64,000 bases of DNA from Bacillota bacterium (GTDB lineage: Bacteria > Bacillota > UBA4882 > UBA8346), in NCBI GenBank assembly GCA_023426245.1, contig JAFABB010000025.1:124001-188000 (forward strand), given 5' to 3'. The translations under genes and the position numbers were made by a program. The notes below the pieces were generated by a model. The model was not told the origin of the DNA. It ran no database searches and saw only the letters and a program-made list of their open reading frames with translations. Shown piece after piece: positions 16,879 to 26,643 of this stretch (the first letter of the stretch is position 1; every line of letters begins with the position of its first letter).

Positions 16879-19800
16879 TTACTGGGCTAAACTTAAAACT
16901 TCAGAAGCGCTGAGTGCCCTGTTGTATATTCGAAACTCATCGACAAGCCCATTCAAATAAGGATCCGACCACTGGGACTTCCCAATATAATTCTGGGTGG
17001 TATTGCCCAGACTGGAGGGTTTCAGTGTCATATTGGCATTTTGACCAGCCTGAACTCCATTGACATAAAGCGTTCCGGTCGTTCCCGAGAGGGTAACCGC
17101 CACATGGGTCCAAATGCCCGTCGATAAAGCCGACGTCCCGTTAATCTGCTGTTCAGAACCATTGCTGTTGGTAGTTATAGCAAACCGCGGTACTGAACCG
17201 GCGCTTCCGGTCAAAAACATATATACCGTAGTTCCGGTCCCGAAATCAAAGATCCGGTTCCAAGTGCTATTGCTGTTTAGCCTGATCCAGCCGACGACGG
17301 TAAAATCATTGAGACCGTTCATAATACCCGCCGGCATACTTACATATCCGTCACTGCCATTGAGACTGACTGCGTTTCCATTTCTTCCCGCCGTCCAGGA
17401 AACGCCGCCATTTAAAGTTGAATTTTTGCCGTTGCCGGATGAATCCGCTGCTGACGTTCCACTTGTTTCATCCAACCGATAGTATGCTATCAGATCACTT
17501 ACCGTTCCAGAGCCTTTTTGTAATTTAACACCATAGGTTGAAGCCGTTCCGACATTGATATAAACAACCGTATTTTGACCGCTGTATGCATTGACGGCCC
17601 CTACCTTCGTTCCGTTTACCAAAATATCGTAAGCGTTTGCGGCAAGGCCTGAAAAGATTATTTTCGTGGTGTGTGCCGCCGTTTCCTGATTTTTCAAGGT
17701 GAATTCAACATAATCCTTAGTCGTCGCTACTGTCGCCGCAGTATATTGATCTTGCTCCAGCGCCATCCCAAATTTTTGAGTTATCAAATTCAGGCGTTTA
17801 AAGATGCCATCCTTGGGTGTAATAACATAGTTGGAACCGCTTTGGGTAACATCACAGCCATAACCGTAGAGACCGAAGATCGGGTCAACCGCCACATCCG
17901 AACTTAAAATCCTGATAGCCCCGAAGAGACCCAAATCAGCCTCACCCGACATCTGCCTCCATCCATTGTGAAGAGTCCCGCCCTCAGCGGTTCCGCCGTA
18001 TATATTGCCTTTCTCCGCCTGGTAAGTCCAAGCCACAGTTCCTATATTGGCGGGATCAGAGTCGATCTGGCCCGAATTGATAGTGCTTATGCCTGCAATT
18101 TTAGCCGCATAAGACAGGCGCTGATCTGTTTCCGAAGTGGTTGAATAATTCCGAAGCCAGTCATCCATGCAATAGCCTACCAGCGAGACGGAATATTGGA
18201 AATTCCACCAGTTTTCACCGCAGATCGTAACCGGATTGGCATAATAATACCAGACCGGCTGGGTGCCGCGGCAGGCTCTGGTCTTGTCATTGATTTTCGA
18301 CATCATCGTGCTGTTATTGTTCATTTTTGCATAGGTATAAACCGCTTCTTCACCGGTATTATCATAATTATACTCGGATCCGTAAGGATATTTGGTGTTC
18401 CTGAAATTATTATATTTGGTATTGATCCGGGCTATTACATTGTTCGCTTCAGTGGTATATCCCTCATCCCGTAAAGCCGCCACCAATTCAGGAGCGGTTG
18501 ATTCGCCCATCAAACCCGTGCCCGGGCTGAGGGATGCTCCGACCATATAAATATTGTAGGCCCTCAACAGATATGTCGTCCTTGGATTAATGTAGGACAC
18601 CAAATTGGGATGCAATTTGGCTATCTTGTACATGCTGAAATAAGTATTGGAGACATGAGGGTAGGCAAATGCGCGCGCCATGTCGTCGGTATACGGAGTT
18701 TGTCTAAACCAGTCATGAACTTTGTAGTCCGTATGATGGCCGTTCATGATCGTATTCCAGATACAAGTCTCAAGGTACTGGTCCAATGCATTCACTTCCG
18801 ATGCCACCGGGGTTAATGCATTTTTTTCGGCCAAAAATTCTCCATGAGTATAACCCCAGTCATCTCCCCAACCCATATAACCGCTAAAATTATTTCTTTT
18901 GGACTTCGTGTCCATCATCCAGTCATCAAATACTTTGTAATAAAATTTGGACGAATCATTCACCTGCTGGTTCTGGACCATGAAAGTGGCGTGTCTTTGA
19001 ATGGCCGTATCAATTGGTTCGATAACATAGAATTGCAAGGTCGTAGTCAGGCCATTGCCGTAATTGATGGTGATGTTGTTCTGGCCCAAATGACTCATGG
19101 TCAGCTGGTAAATCTTATGGTTAGTCGCTACCGTTCCAAGGAAAGTAATCGTAGTTTCGGAAGGATACTGGGCAGTTACCGATAAAATCGTTTGGGAAGT
19201 ATGAAGATCAAACTTTGCCGTCTGATTTGTAGGGACGATCATGCCCGGTACCACATTGAAATCAATAAGTCCTTCACTATATATCCTGTCTTTCATCGCA
19301 TTCAGGTCGGCCACCTTGAAAAATTTAAAAGCATAGGTTTTACTTTGCCCGGATGAAAGAATCGTGCTTGTATTGGGAAGATAACCTCTGTTGGTGCTTT
19401 TGATTACGCTGGAATTGATATAAAAGACATTCAATCCGTTGGCCCAACCGGCTTGGTCTTGGCACCAAGCTGTACTTTCAGGGTGTTCCGCTGCCCGCCA
19501 ATGGTCCTGATATTCAAAACCGGCGCCTGTGGAGGTATCGGGTGTCATCAATAGAAACGGCCCCACACCACTCGGCCTGGTAACATAAATATAGGAGGAA
19601 TTTTTACCGGTAAAGGAATGCCAGATGGTTCTTGTCTCATATATCTCCTCGTTCGGCCATATTTCATTGAAAGGAAGCGGCAGGCCGATATCGCCGAACT
19701 CTATGCTCTGGCTGCTGGTGTTGGTCAAGGTAATTTGCCAGTAAAAGTAATCATTAACCAAGGAATAGGTTTCAACCAGCTTGAAATTTTTGATACCTTG

Positions 19801-20205
19801 TGAGTTGGCGGAATTCTGATAAGTGACGGTTACCGCATTACCGCTCTGGCTTTGAGTTCTCACATCGCCCGACTTGTTCGTAAACGCCTTAGTCCACGAA
19901 CCCGTTCCCAGCCTGTAAGTGAACATGAGCTCACCAACCCACTCATGTTCCGATGTATTCTGATTCGGGCTGTTGGTAGCGTTCATTACATAATCCGTTG
20001 CATAAGTATCTCCGGTCAATTTCAACGAGGATATCTCACCATAGGATCCTGTTTGAACGTTAAAATAGCTATTGGAAAGAGCATATCCGGAAACTTGTTG
20101 CGTGATAAGCAAAATAAATATTGTTGAAATAAAAATAACAATTACAATAGGAACTATAACTCGGTTAATTGAATGCAATAAAGTAATCTCTGTTTCTCTT
20201 TTCAT
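16879..20205 (-). CDS. large exported DUF5695-like protein with LamG domain
   Basis: A 1108-residue protein with one N-terminal hydrophobic segment (about residues 15-35), so exported or membrane-anchored. Residues ~45-400 look like a beta-rich domain. Residues ~410-880 look like an alpha/alpha-toroid glycosidase-type region with many aromatic motifs (GYMGWGDDWGYTHGEF, HDWFRQTPYTDDMARAF, GENWWNFQYS). Residues ~905-1108 are a LamG/concanavalin-like module (LIAYYRLDETSG..., ending LVDEFRIYNRAL). I believe the core matches DUF5695; no activity is assigned to it that I can state. Context suggests a role in plant-glycan breakdown or binding. AGGAGAAAATT precedes the ATG. Flanked by AACCGGTT-type operators. 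Confidence 0.7.
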   Translation of the reverse strand: MKRETEITLLHSINRVIVPIVIVIFISTIFILLITQQVSGYALSNSYFNVQTGSYGEISSLKLTGDTYATDYVMNATNSPNQNTSEHEWVGELMFTYRLGTGSWTKAFTNKSGDVRTQSQSGNAVTVTYQNSANSQGIKNFKLVETYSLVNDYFYWQITLTNTSSQSIEFGDIGLPLPFNEIWPNEEIYETRTIWHSFTGKNSSYIYVTRPSGVGPFLLMTPDTSTGAGFEYQDHWRAAEHPESTAWCQDQAGWANGLNVFYINSSVIKSTNRGYLPNTSTILSSGQSKTYAFKFFKVADLNAMKDRIYSEGLIDFNVVPGMIVPTNQTAKFDLHTSQTILSVTAQYPSETTITFLGTVATNHKIYQLTMSHLGQNNITINYGNGLTTTLQFYVIEPIDTAIQRHATFMVQNQQVNDSSKFYYKVFDDWMMDTKSKRNNFSGYMGWGDDWGYTHGEFLAEKNALTPVASEVNALDQYLETCIWNTIMNGHHTDYKVHDWFRQTPYTDDMARAFAYPHVSNTYFSMYKIAKLHPNLVSYINPRTTYLLRAYNIYMVGASLSPGTGLMGESTAPELVAALRDEGYTTEANNVIARINTKYNNFRNTKYPYGSEYNYDNTGEEAVYTYAKMNNNSTMMSKINDKTRACRGTQPVWYYYANPVTICGENWWNFQYSVSLVGYCMDDWLRNYSTTSETDQRLSYAAKIAGISTINSGQIDSDPANIGTVAWTYQAEKGNIYGGTAEGGTLHNGWRQMSGEADLGLFGAIRILSSDVAVDPIFGLYGYGCDVTQSGSNYVITPKDGIFKRLNLITQKFGMALEQDQYTAATVATTKDYVEFTLKNQETAAHTTKIIFSGLAANAYDILVNGTKVGAVNAYSGQNTVVYINVGTASTYGVKLQKGSGTVSDLIAYYRLDETSGTSAADSSGNGKNSTLNGGVSWTAGRNGNAVSLNGSDGYVSMPAGIMNGLNDFTVVGWIRLNSNSTWNRIFDFGTGTTVYMFLTGSAGSVPRFAITTNSNGSEQQINGTSALSTGIWTHVAVTLSGTTGTLYVNGVQAGQNANMTLKPSSLGNTTQNYIGKSQWSDPYLNGLVDEFRIYNRALSASEVLSLAQ

Positions 20206-20403
20206 AATTTTCTCCTTTCTATCTTGTACTCTTCGCTCTCATCAATCTTCGGGAAGCTTTTATAGAGGAAATAGAAGTTTAAAAAATTATGGATTCCATT
20301 CAAGTTGGAGTAATTCAAAAAGAAAAATAGATTTTCAATGAAACACCTCCCCGCCGAAACTTGCACTCAGGGACCCATTCAATAGGATTCCAACCGCCTC
20401 CTT

Positions 20404-20417
20404 TCAAACCGGTTCAA
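20404..20417. promoter_or_regulatory. imperfect AACCGGTT operator
   Basis: TCAAACCGGTTCAA shares the core of the perfect site before the GH51 operon. It lies about 200 bp upstream of the DUF5695-like gene start. Confidence 0.45.
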
Positions 20418-20500
20418 AAAAATCGTTCACACCATTTTATTTAGAACGCGACATTCTCAAATCATCAGGAACTACGGAAGAACAAAAATAGTTTTGATTT

Positions 20501-20514
20501 TCAAACCGGTTAGA
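20501..20514. promoter_or_regulatory. AACCGGTT operator with one mismatch
   Basis: TCAAACCGGTTAGA, one mismatch from perfect dyad symmetry. It is positioned between the divergent DUF5695-like and lacI 2 genes. Confidence 0.6.
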
Positions 20515-20586
20515 TTTTGTTACCATATATTTCTTTATATTCTTTAATATTCCTTTTTCTTAAAATAATTTTTTTCGGATTTTAGT

Positions 20587-20616
20587 TTAACAGTTTGCCG
20601 GTAAGCTCTTTATAAC
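20587..20616 (+). promoter_or_regulatory. possible sigma-A promoter of lacI 2
   Basis: TTAACA, an 18-bp spacer and TATAAC, placing transcription start near 20623. The -35 lies inside an 11-bp sequence TTTAACAGTTT that recurs in inverted orientation at 20676-20686. Confidence 0.4.
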
Positions 20617-20650
20617 CAAGGAATAAAATTTATGAATAGAGGAGGGATTT

Positions 20651-20677
20651 ATGAACTACTGCCGAAATAACGACTAA
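20651..20677 (+). CDS. possible 8-residue leader peptide of lacI 2
   Basis: ATG with an excellent GGAGGG site six nt upstream encodes MNYCRNND and stops 24 nt before the lacI 2 TTG start, in the same frame. Such a mini-ORF could couple or limit repressor translation. It might also be the remnant of an originally longer start. No conservation data. Confidence 0.35.
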   Translation: MNYCRNND

Positions 20678-20701
20678 ACTGTTAAAAGAGGTTTTCTGAA
20701 T

Positions 20702-21709
20702 TTGGCAACAATCCGTGATGTAGCTAAAAAAGCGGGGGTTTCAGTAGCAACAGTATCCGCAGTAATTAACCAAAGCTGCAAAGTAAGCGAGAAACTAACC
20801 AGCCGGGTACTCCAAGCAACTCAGGAGTTAAATTACCATCCTAACCGGTTAGCTAGAGCTCTCTCCAAAAAACGTACCCACCTCATAGGATGTTTGGTCC
20901 CAACCATTGTGAATCCTTTTTTTCCACAAATCGTTAAAAGCGTTGAAGACATCGCTTTTCAAAATAATTTTGGGGTTTTTGTATGCAATAGCGAAGGTAA
21001 TTCCGGAAAAGTAGACTATTATCAAAAAATGTTGATTGAAACTCAGGTCGATGGGGTCATCATCGCCCTTTCCTGGGAACTCGCCCGGGAAGAAGTTATT
21101 CAACCTTTTTTGGAAGCCGGTATTCCCGTCGTTGGTTTGGCAGGCGCCCGAAAACTTGATTTTATCGATTGTGTGATCATCGATGATATTCAAGGAAGTT
21201 ATGATGCCGTTACTCATCTGATTGCTTACGGCCATAACAAAATCGGATTTATCGGTGTTCAAAATAGTGAATCAACCCGTTTACGTTTGCTAGGTTATCA
21301 AAAAGCGCTAGAAACTTCCGGTTTGAATATAAATCAAAAATATCTGGCATTTGGCACTTCATTCTCCGAAGTCGAAACTTATTCATTGACCAAAGAACTT
21401 ATGGGACGCAACCCCGAAGTTACTGCAATTTTAGCGTATAATGATTTAATGGCATTGAGTATCATAAAATCTCTAATTGATACCGGTTTTAATGTTCCTG
21501 GGACTATATCGGTAATCGGCTTTGACGACTCAGTGGCCTCTTACAGCGTACCTAGATTATCAACAATTGCTATACCCAAAGAAGAGATGGGAAAGATAGC
21601 TGCCAATATTTTGATCAATAGAATTAAAGGAAAAAACGACCCCCCAAGAATTTTTGAGTTACGGCCCCAATTAATGGTCAGAGAATCAACGGGACCAGCC
21701 CGTATTTAA
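20702..21709 (+). CDS. LacI-family transcriptional regulator 2
   Basis: A 335-residue repressor with helix-turn-helix IRDVAKKAGVSVATVSAVIN, hinge YHPNRLARALSKKR and a sugar-sensor domain with the usual SVIGFDDSVASYSVPRLSTI near the end. It starts at TTG with AGAGG about 12 nt upstream. Candidate operators (AACCGGTT core) occur before the GH51 operon, in the divergent intergenic region and inside this gene's own hinge-coding segment. The adjacent arabinosidase genes suggest a pentose or oligosaccharide effector. It ends 46 bp from the convergent GH127 gene. Confidence 0.93.
   Translation: MATIRDVAKKAGVSVATVSAVINQSCKVSEKLTSRVLQATQELNYHPNRLARALSKKRTHLIGCLVPTIVNPFFPQIVKSVEDIAFQNNFGVFVCNSEGNSGKVDYYQKMLIETQVDGVIIALSWELAREEVIQPFLEAGIPVVGLAGARKLDFIDCVIIDDIQGSYDAVTHLIAYGHNKIGFIGVQNSESTRLRLLGYQKALETSGLNINQKYLAFGTSFSEVETYSLTKELMGRNPEVTAILAYNDLMALSIIKSLIDTGFNVPGTISVIGFDDSVASYSVPRLSTIAIPKEEMGKIAANILINRIKGKNDPPRIFELRPQLMVRESTGPARI
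20841..20852. promoter_or_regulatory. intragenic AACCGGTT palindrome in lacI 2
   Basis: Perfect 12-bp palindrome CTAACCGGTTAG inside the hinge-helix codons (PNRLAR) of the regulator gene. It may act as a downstream roadblock for autorepression, or may be chance given the constrained protein motif. Confidence 0.4.
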
Positions 21710-21755
21710 TTTTTAATACGCTTTGAATCTCTACCGACTTCTTCGTTAAATCCCC

Positions 21756-23705
21756 TCACTTATCCAGCATCCAAACCGTCATTGCACCTTTTTTCCTATT
21801 ACCCCAACTATAATAGGGGATAGCTCGGATTGGGGTACTTTCATATTCGGCATCCAAAGTTTTGGACCGGTATAACAATCCCTCCCAATTAGCAAGGTTG
21901 GGCTTTAATGCCCTCCCCTCGATAACCATAACCCCTCCCAATAAATCATCCACAAAACGTTCTTGAAGCGATACATTCGAAGGTAACAAAATTTGCTCCA
22001 CTGTTACATCCTGATCTGCATCTTCCAAGCAATATACCAAAGGGCCCCGCTGCAGGGCCACTTTGCCGAAATTCTGAAGCACTGCGGGATAGGCGACTAT
22101 CCTTTCGATAGGCATTTCCATATTTAACTCCACTTGATCTCCGGTGTTCCATATTCGCTCAATGACCGCATAACCTTTTTCCGGTGAGATTTTTTCGGGA
22201 ATATTATTAACGGATAACTGATAACCGTGACACCATCCGGGAATACGGAACAACAATCGAATTTTTACCGGATGTTCCACTTCGATGGTGAACTTTACCT
22301 TACCCTCCCAGGGATAATTGGTGTCTTGCCGGAAACAAAACTTTTGACCGGTTATCCAATAAGTTTCCAGCGTACTTTGAATATATAGATGAATAACCAA
22401 AAGGAAATCATTCCAAAGGTAAATATATGTATTGAGGGAAGCGAGTAAACGGGCTATATTGGGAGGACAGCAAGCACATTCGTACCATTCTTCCCGCACA
22501 TCGTCGCCTTTGCTTTGCAACGGATTGTTATAAAAATACTTTCTGCCATCCATGGATACACCGACTAATAAAGCATTATATAAAACTCTTTCCATTAAAT
22601 CCCCATAACGGCCGTTTCCCGTAATTTGCGCCATCCGTTGATTCCACATGATGAAGCCGACAGCCGCGCAACTCTCGGCACAAGTACTGTCGTTGGGTAA
22701 ATCATAGTCATCGGTAAATCCTTCATTGGCCCTTGCCGAGCCAATCCCCCCGGTTATAAACATCCGCCGCAAGGTTAAATGGTGCCAAAGACCTTCCAAT
22801 GTTTCAATCATGTCTTGATCCTCTGTTTCAGCTGCCACATCCGCCATACCGCAATAAAGATACATGGCCCTGACAGCGTGGCCCACCACTTCACGCTGGT
22901 TTCGGACAGGTAAATGGTCCTGACTATAGCGGCCATCATATTGTTCATAGGAACCATAATGCTTTTTATTATTTTGACCGGGGTTGCCAGGTTTTCCGCC
23001 AATTCTATCCAGACAGAGCAGTTCTTTTCTCAAACAAGAATCCGCTCTCCCCCGCTGGTCAATAAAAAACCCGGCTAGATTCAAATAACTTTTTATACCC
23101 GTCAAACGGTAAAGGGCGACCAGAGACATTTCAATTCCCGCATGTCCATCAAAGGCTTCAAGTTTACCGGGGCCAAAAACTTTTACGAAATAATCCGCCA
23201 ACCGGCAAGCAACGTTTAGCAGCGTAGCCTTTTTGGTAGCACTATGATGGGCTACCGCCGCCTGCAGAAGATGTCCTGCGGTATATAGTTCATGACAAAC
23301 CCCAAAATTGGTGAATTTTTTATCCGGCTCAACCAGTTGAAAATAGGTATTGATATAACCGCTTTCTTCCTGAGCCAACGCAATAAGGGAGATAATTTCA
23401 TGGATTAAATTATCCAATCCGTTATCCGGATGATTGATAATCGTAAAACTGGCTGCTTCCAACCATTTGTAGACATCGGAATCGGCAAAAAAAAGTCCAT
23501 GAAAAACGTGATGAACATTATCTTTAGCGCCGGCATTTTTAAAATTTTCAAGTGCGCCGCTTTTTACTAAATATTGGTACTGAGAAAATAAAGAAACCTC
23601 TCGGTTATTTTTCAACCGAGGGTTCCAAAAGCGATCATGAATCCGAACCATCGTTAATGGCAAGGTTTGTAGCCCATATTGATCTTTTTGATGGAATTCC
23701 GCCAC
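21756..23705 (-). CDS. GH127 beta-L-arabinofuranosidase (copy b)
   Basis: A 649-residue cytoplasmic GH127 enzyme, the closest paralogue by eye to copy a. The zinc/catalytic residues are present as Glu344-x-Cys346 (CAESCAAVG) and Cys412-Cys413 (CACCPPNIA). It starts at GTG after GGAGG at 8-nt spacing. It follows copy c, some 126 bp downstream, at the end of the importer-2 operon. Differences from copy a near the substrate face may mean a different linkage or aglycone; that cannot be read from sequence alone. Confidence 0.9.
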   Translation of the reverse strand: MAEFHQKDQYGLQTLPLTMVRIHDRFWNPRLKNNREVSLFSQYQYLVKSGALENFKNAGAKDNVHHVFHGLFFADSDVYKWLEAASFTIINHPDNGLDNLIHEIISLIALAQEESGYINTYFQLVEPDKKFTNFGVCHELYTAGHLLQAAVAHHSATKKATLLNVACRLADYFVKVFGPGKLEAFDGHAGIEMSLVALYRLTGIKSYLNLAGFFIDQRGRADSCLRKELLCLDRIGGKPGNPGQNNKKHYGSYEQYDGRYSQDHLPVRNQREVVGHAVRAMYLYCGMADVAAETEDQDMIETLEGLWHHLTLRRMFITGGIGSARANEGFTDDYDLPNDSTCAESCAAVGFIMWNQRMAQITGNGRYGDLMERVLYNALLVGVSMDGRKYFYNNPLQSKGDDVREEWYECACCPPNIARLLASLNTYIYLWNDFLLVIHLYIQSTLETYWITGQKFCFRQDTNYPWEGKVKFTIEVEHPVKIRLLFRIPGWCHGYQLSVNNIPEKISPEKGYAVIERIWNTGDQVELNMEMPIERIVAYPAVLQNFGKVALQRGPLVYCLEDADQDVTVEQILLPSNVSLQERFVDDLLGGVMVIEGRALKPNLANWEGLLYRSKTLDAEYESTPIRAIPYYSWGNRKKGAMTVWMLDK

Positions 23706-23831
23706 CGTCTATTCCTCCAAAAGGGCTTACTAAAATTTATCCATATTTAAGTATACAACGACATCCCTTTTCCATAAAGACCTTTGGAAATTTATATTCA
23801 TCACAAACTCATTGAAAATACCATTTATTCT

Positions 23832-25778
23832 TCAGACTTTCGTTTCATTCAACCGCAACCATACCAGCATTTCTCCCGGTATACGGTTACCCCACAAATA
23901 ATAAGGAACTGCCTGAAAATCCACTTCTTTTAGCTTTTCATCCGCAGGACGGTAAAGAATATTCTCCCAAGAAGCGCAGTCTGAACGGAAGGCTTTTCCC
24001 TTAATGACGGGTACCTTGTTGAATTCATCACTGAATTCCATCTCAAAATGGACGTTTTTCCCAACCGAAACATCCCATAAATCTTTACCATTATCAATCT
24101 CTTCCAGGCAATAGACAATCGGACCCCGTTGAATGGCAACTTTACCGGAAGCTGCCCGAACTTTCGGATTGGCCTGGATCAATTCAACCGGCATATCCAA
24201 CGCCAGTTCGATCCGGTCGCCGTGACTCCATACCCGTTTCATCTTTAGATATCCCTTTTCCAGGGAAGGCAATTCGATTGATTGGTTATTGATTTGAAGC
24301 TGATATATCTTACACCAACCCGGAATCCGCAGCGCCAAAGTAAACTCCATGGGATGCTCGACCTTTAATGAAACACTCACTTTTCCCTCCCACGGATAAT
24401 CGGTTTTTTGCTGGATCGACACTTTATTCCCACTAACGTCCAATTGCGCTTCGTTTCCAATGTACAGGTGGGTATAAATTTCATCCCCGTTTTGTGAGTA
24501 AATATATTGGCCAAGAGAACTGATCAATCTGGCAATGTTGGGAGGACAACAGGCACAACCAAACCATTGTTGCCTTTCGGTTTTGACATGTTGCAAGTCG
24601 TACCTGGAAACAACTGCTTCGGGATAAACCTCTAACGGATTTACATAAAAATATTTTTTGCCGTCTTGAGATATACCGCTTAGTGCTCCATTATAGAGGG
24701 CTTTTTCCATAATGTCGGCATATTGGCTATCCATGTCCAACCATAACATACGTTGCGCCCAAAAAATCAACCCAATGGAAGCGCATGTTTCCGCATAAGC
24801 AGTATCATTCGGCAAGTCATAATCAAAGGTAAAACGCTCAGCGTGTCCCTGGGAACCAATTCCCCCGGTAATGTATATCCGATAATGAATAAGATTATTC
24901 CATAAAACCTGAAGGGATCTTTTTAAAGAATCATCTCCGGTTTCAAGTGCCAAATCAGCCATAGCGCTATATAAATACATGGCCCGGACCGAATGGCCCT
25001 CAACTTTGGTTTGTTCAAGAACCGGCGCATGAGCCTGGCGATATGTCAAATCGAACCATTTACTTTTCTCGGCATTGCCAAAAGTCGGCTCATTTTCCAT
25101 AAAACATGGCTTTTTGCCCCTTTCATCGATAAAATAACGGCTTAAGGCCAAATACCGTTCATTCCCTGTAACTCTGTACAATTTAACCAAGGCAAGTTCG
25201 ATTTCTTCATGACCGCAATAAACTTTCATCTTATGATCTTCCGGTCCCATGACCGAATCGATGTAATCGGCATAACGGCACACAATATCCAAGAATTTTC
25301 GTTTCCCGGTTGTTTGATAATAGGCAACCGCCGCTTCCATTAAATGTCCGGCGCAATATAATTCATGGCCAAATGAAAAATCCTTCCATCTTAACTCCGG
25401 TTTCGCCACGATATAATAAGTATTTAAATATCCATCCGGCTGCTGGGCTTTTGCCATCATTTCAATCACTTCATCAATATTCTTCTCTAATTCCGGATTT
25501 GGATATGACACTAGACTATAACTGGCTGCCTCAATCCATTTAGCGACATCACTATCCTGAAAGACCATTCCATGAAATTCTCCGGTTGACTCTCCCGCGG
25601 CAATTCTGAAGTTTTCTATAGCATGACTGGGTTCAGTATTGGGAACATTGTCATTTAACACATCCCATTGGTATGGAATAACAACATCCACTAAAAGTTC
25701 CTGCCTTTTGGCCCAAAAATGATCATTGATCTTAATATCTTTTAAAGGAGGTGAAATCGTTTTTTGGTTGTTCATCAT
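23832..25778 (-). CDS. GH127 beta-L-arabinofuranosidase (copy c)
   Basis: A 648-residue GH127 protein, more diverged from copies a and b. The Glu330-x-Cys332 motif (AYAETCASIG) and Cys410-Cys411 pair (CACCPPNIA) are intact, so it should be active. No signal peptide. Two adjacent ATGs; the first sits five nt after GGAG. It directly follows the importer-2 permeases and probably processes what that importer brings in. Confidence 0.9.
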   Translation of the reverse strand: MMNNQKTISPPLKDIKINDHFWAKRQELLVDVVIPYQWDVLNDNVPNTEPSHAIENFRIAAGESTGEFHGMVFQDSDVAKWIEAASYSLVSYPNPELEKNIDEVIEMMAKAQQPDGYLNTYYIVAKPELRWKDFSFGHELYCAGHLMEAAVAYYQTTGKRKFLDIVCRYADYIDSVMGPEDHKMKVYCGHEEIELALVKLYRVTGNERYLALSRYFIDERGKKPCFMENEPTFGNAEKSKWFDLTYRQAHAPVLEQTKVEGHSVRAMYLYSAMADLALETGDDSLKRSLQVLWNNLIHYRIYITGGIGSQGHAERFTFDYDLPNDTAYAETCASIGLIFWAQRMLWLDMDSQYADIMEKALYNGALSGISQDGKKYFYVNPLEVYPEAVVSRYDLQHVKTERQQWFGCACCPPNIARLISSLGQYIYSQNGDEIYTHLYIGNEAQLDVSGNKVSIQQKTDYPWEGKVSVSLKVEHPMEFTLALRIPGWCKIYQLQINNQSIELPSLEKGYLKMKRVWSHGDRIELALDMPVELIQANPKVRAASGKVAIQRGPIVYCLEEIDNGKDLWDVSVGKNVHFEMEFSDEFNKVPVIKGKAFRSDCASWENILYRPADEKLKEVDFQAVPYYLWGNRIPGEMLVWLRLNETKV

Positions 25779-25806
25779 TATTGCTCCAATCAAATTGGTA
25801 ATAAGC

Positions 25807-26643
25807 TCAGCCTTTCAAGCCACCCATTGTTAAGCCTTCGATAAAATAACGTTGAGCCATGAAAAATAAAACAATCAATGGAAGTACCGCCAGGGTCGAA
25901 GCAGCCATTAAGGTATTCCATTCCGCCCGAAACATCGACAGGAACATCTTCAACCCTAAAGACAGGGTAAATTTGGCTTGATCATTCAAATAAAGCAATG
26001 GTCCCATAAAATCATTCCAGGCGTTTAAGAAACTGAAGATGGCCACCACAGCCAAGGCCGGTTTAGCAACCGGTATGATGATCTTGGCGATAATTTGCGG
26101 ATAATTGGCTCCATCCACAAAGGCTGCCTCGTCAAACTCCACCGGGATGGTCTTAAAAAACTGATGGAGCATGAAAATGTAAAACGCATTCCCGAAAAAA
26201 GCCGGAACATACAAAGGTGCAAAGGTATTTAAGCCGCCGAGATATTTCCATTCGATAAACAGAGGAATCATGGTAACTGTCGTCGGCAGCATTAAAGTCG
26301 CCAAGCAAAGGCTATACATAAGAGTCCGCCCCCGGAAATTAATCCGGGCAAAGGCATAAGCCATAATGGTATTGCTTAATAGTGCACCGATAACATTCAG
26401 AGCAACAATAACCGCAGTATTGAGGAAAAAACGTGCAAAGGGCAATGTCGTGAAAACGTTGAGATAATTTTGCCACTGGGGCACAGCAGGCAGTATTTTG
26501 GGAGGCATTGAGAATATCTCCTGAATTGTCATGACCGAACTTCGTACCAGCCACAAAAAAGGTGAAACTGTAAATAAAGCCCCCAAAATTAGCAATAAAT
26601 ATATGAAAGGTCTGGTAACCCATTTCTGATGTTTGCTAATCAT
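25807..26643 (-). CDS. sugar ABC transporter permease, MalG type (importer 2)
   Basis: A 278-residue CUT1 permease. EAA loop EFDEAAFVDGANYPQIIAKI and C-terminal IEGLTMGGLKG are typical. Its start overlaps the stop of the upstream MalF-type gene by 4 nt, so translation is coupled. Six helices predicted. Confidence 0.93.
   Translation of the reverse strand: MISKHQKWVTRPFIYLLLILGALFTVSPFLWLVRSSVMTIQEIFSMPPKILPAVPQWQNYLNVFTTLPFARFFLNTAVIVALNVIGALLSNTIMAYAFARINFRGRTLMYSLCLATLMLPTTVTMIPLFIEWKYLGGLNTFAPLYVPAFFGNAFYIFMLHQFFKTIPVEFDEAAFVDGANYPQIIAKIIIPVAKPALAVVAIFSFLNAWNDFMGPLLYLNDQAKFTLSLGLKMFLSMFRAEWNTLMAASTLAVLPLIVLFFMAQRYFIEGLTMGGLKG

Larger units (their letters stand above)
20206..20586. other. 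divergent control region of DUF5695-like gene and lacI 2
   Basis: AT-rich non-coding region between two divergent genes. It contains two AACCGGTT-centred operator-like sites described separately. No gene. Confidence 0.5.

Noticed and set aside
18196..19185. + strand ORFs over the large exported protein
   Set aside because: Low-complexity antisense reading of repetitive codons; no start signals.
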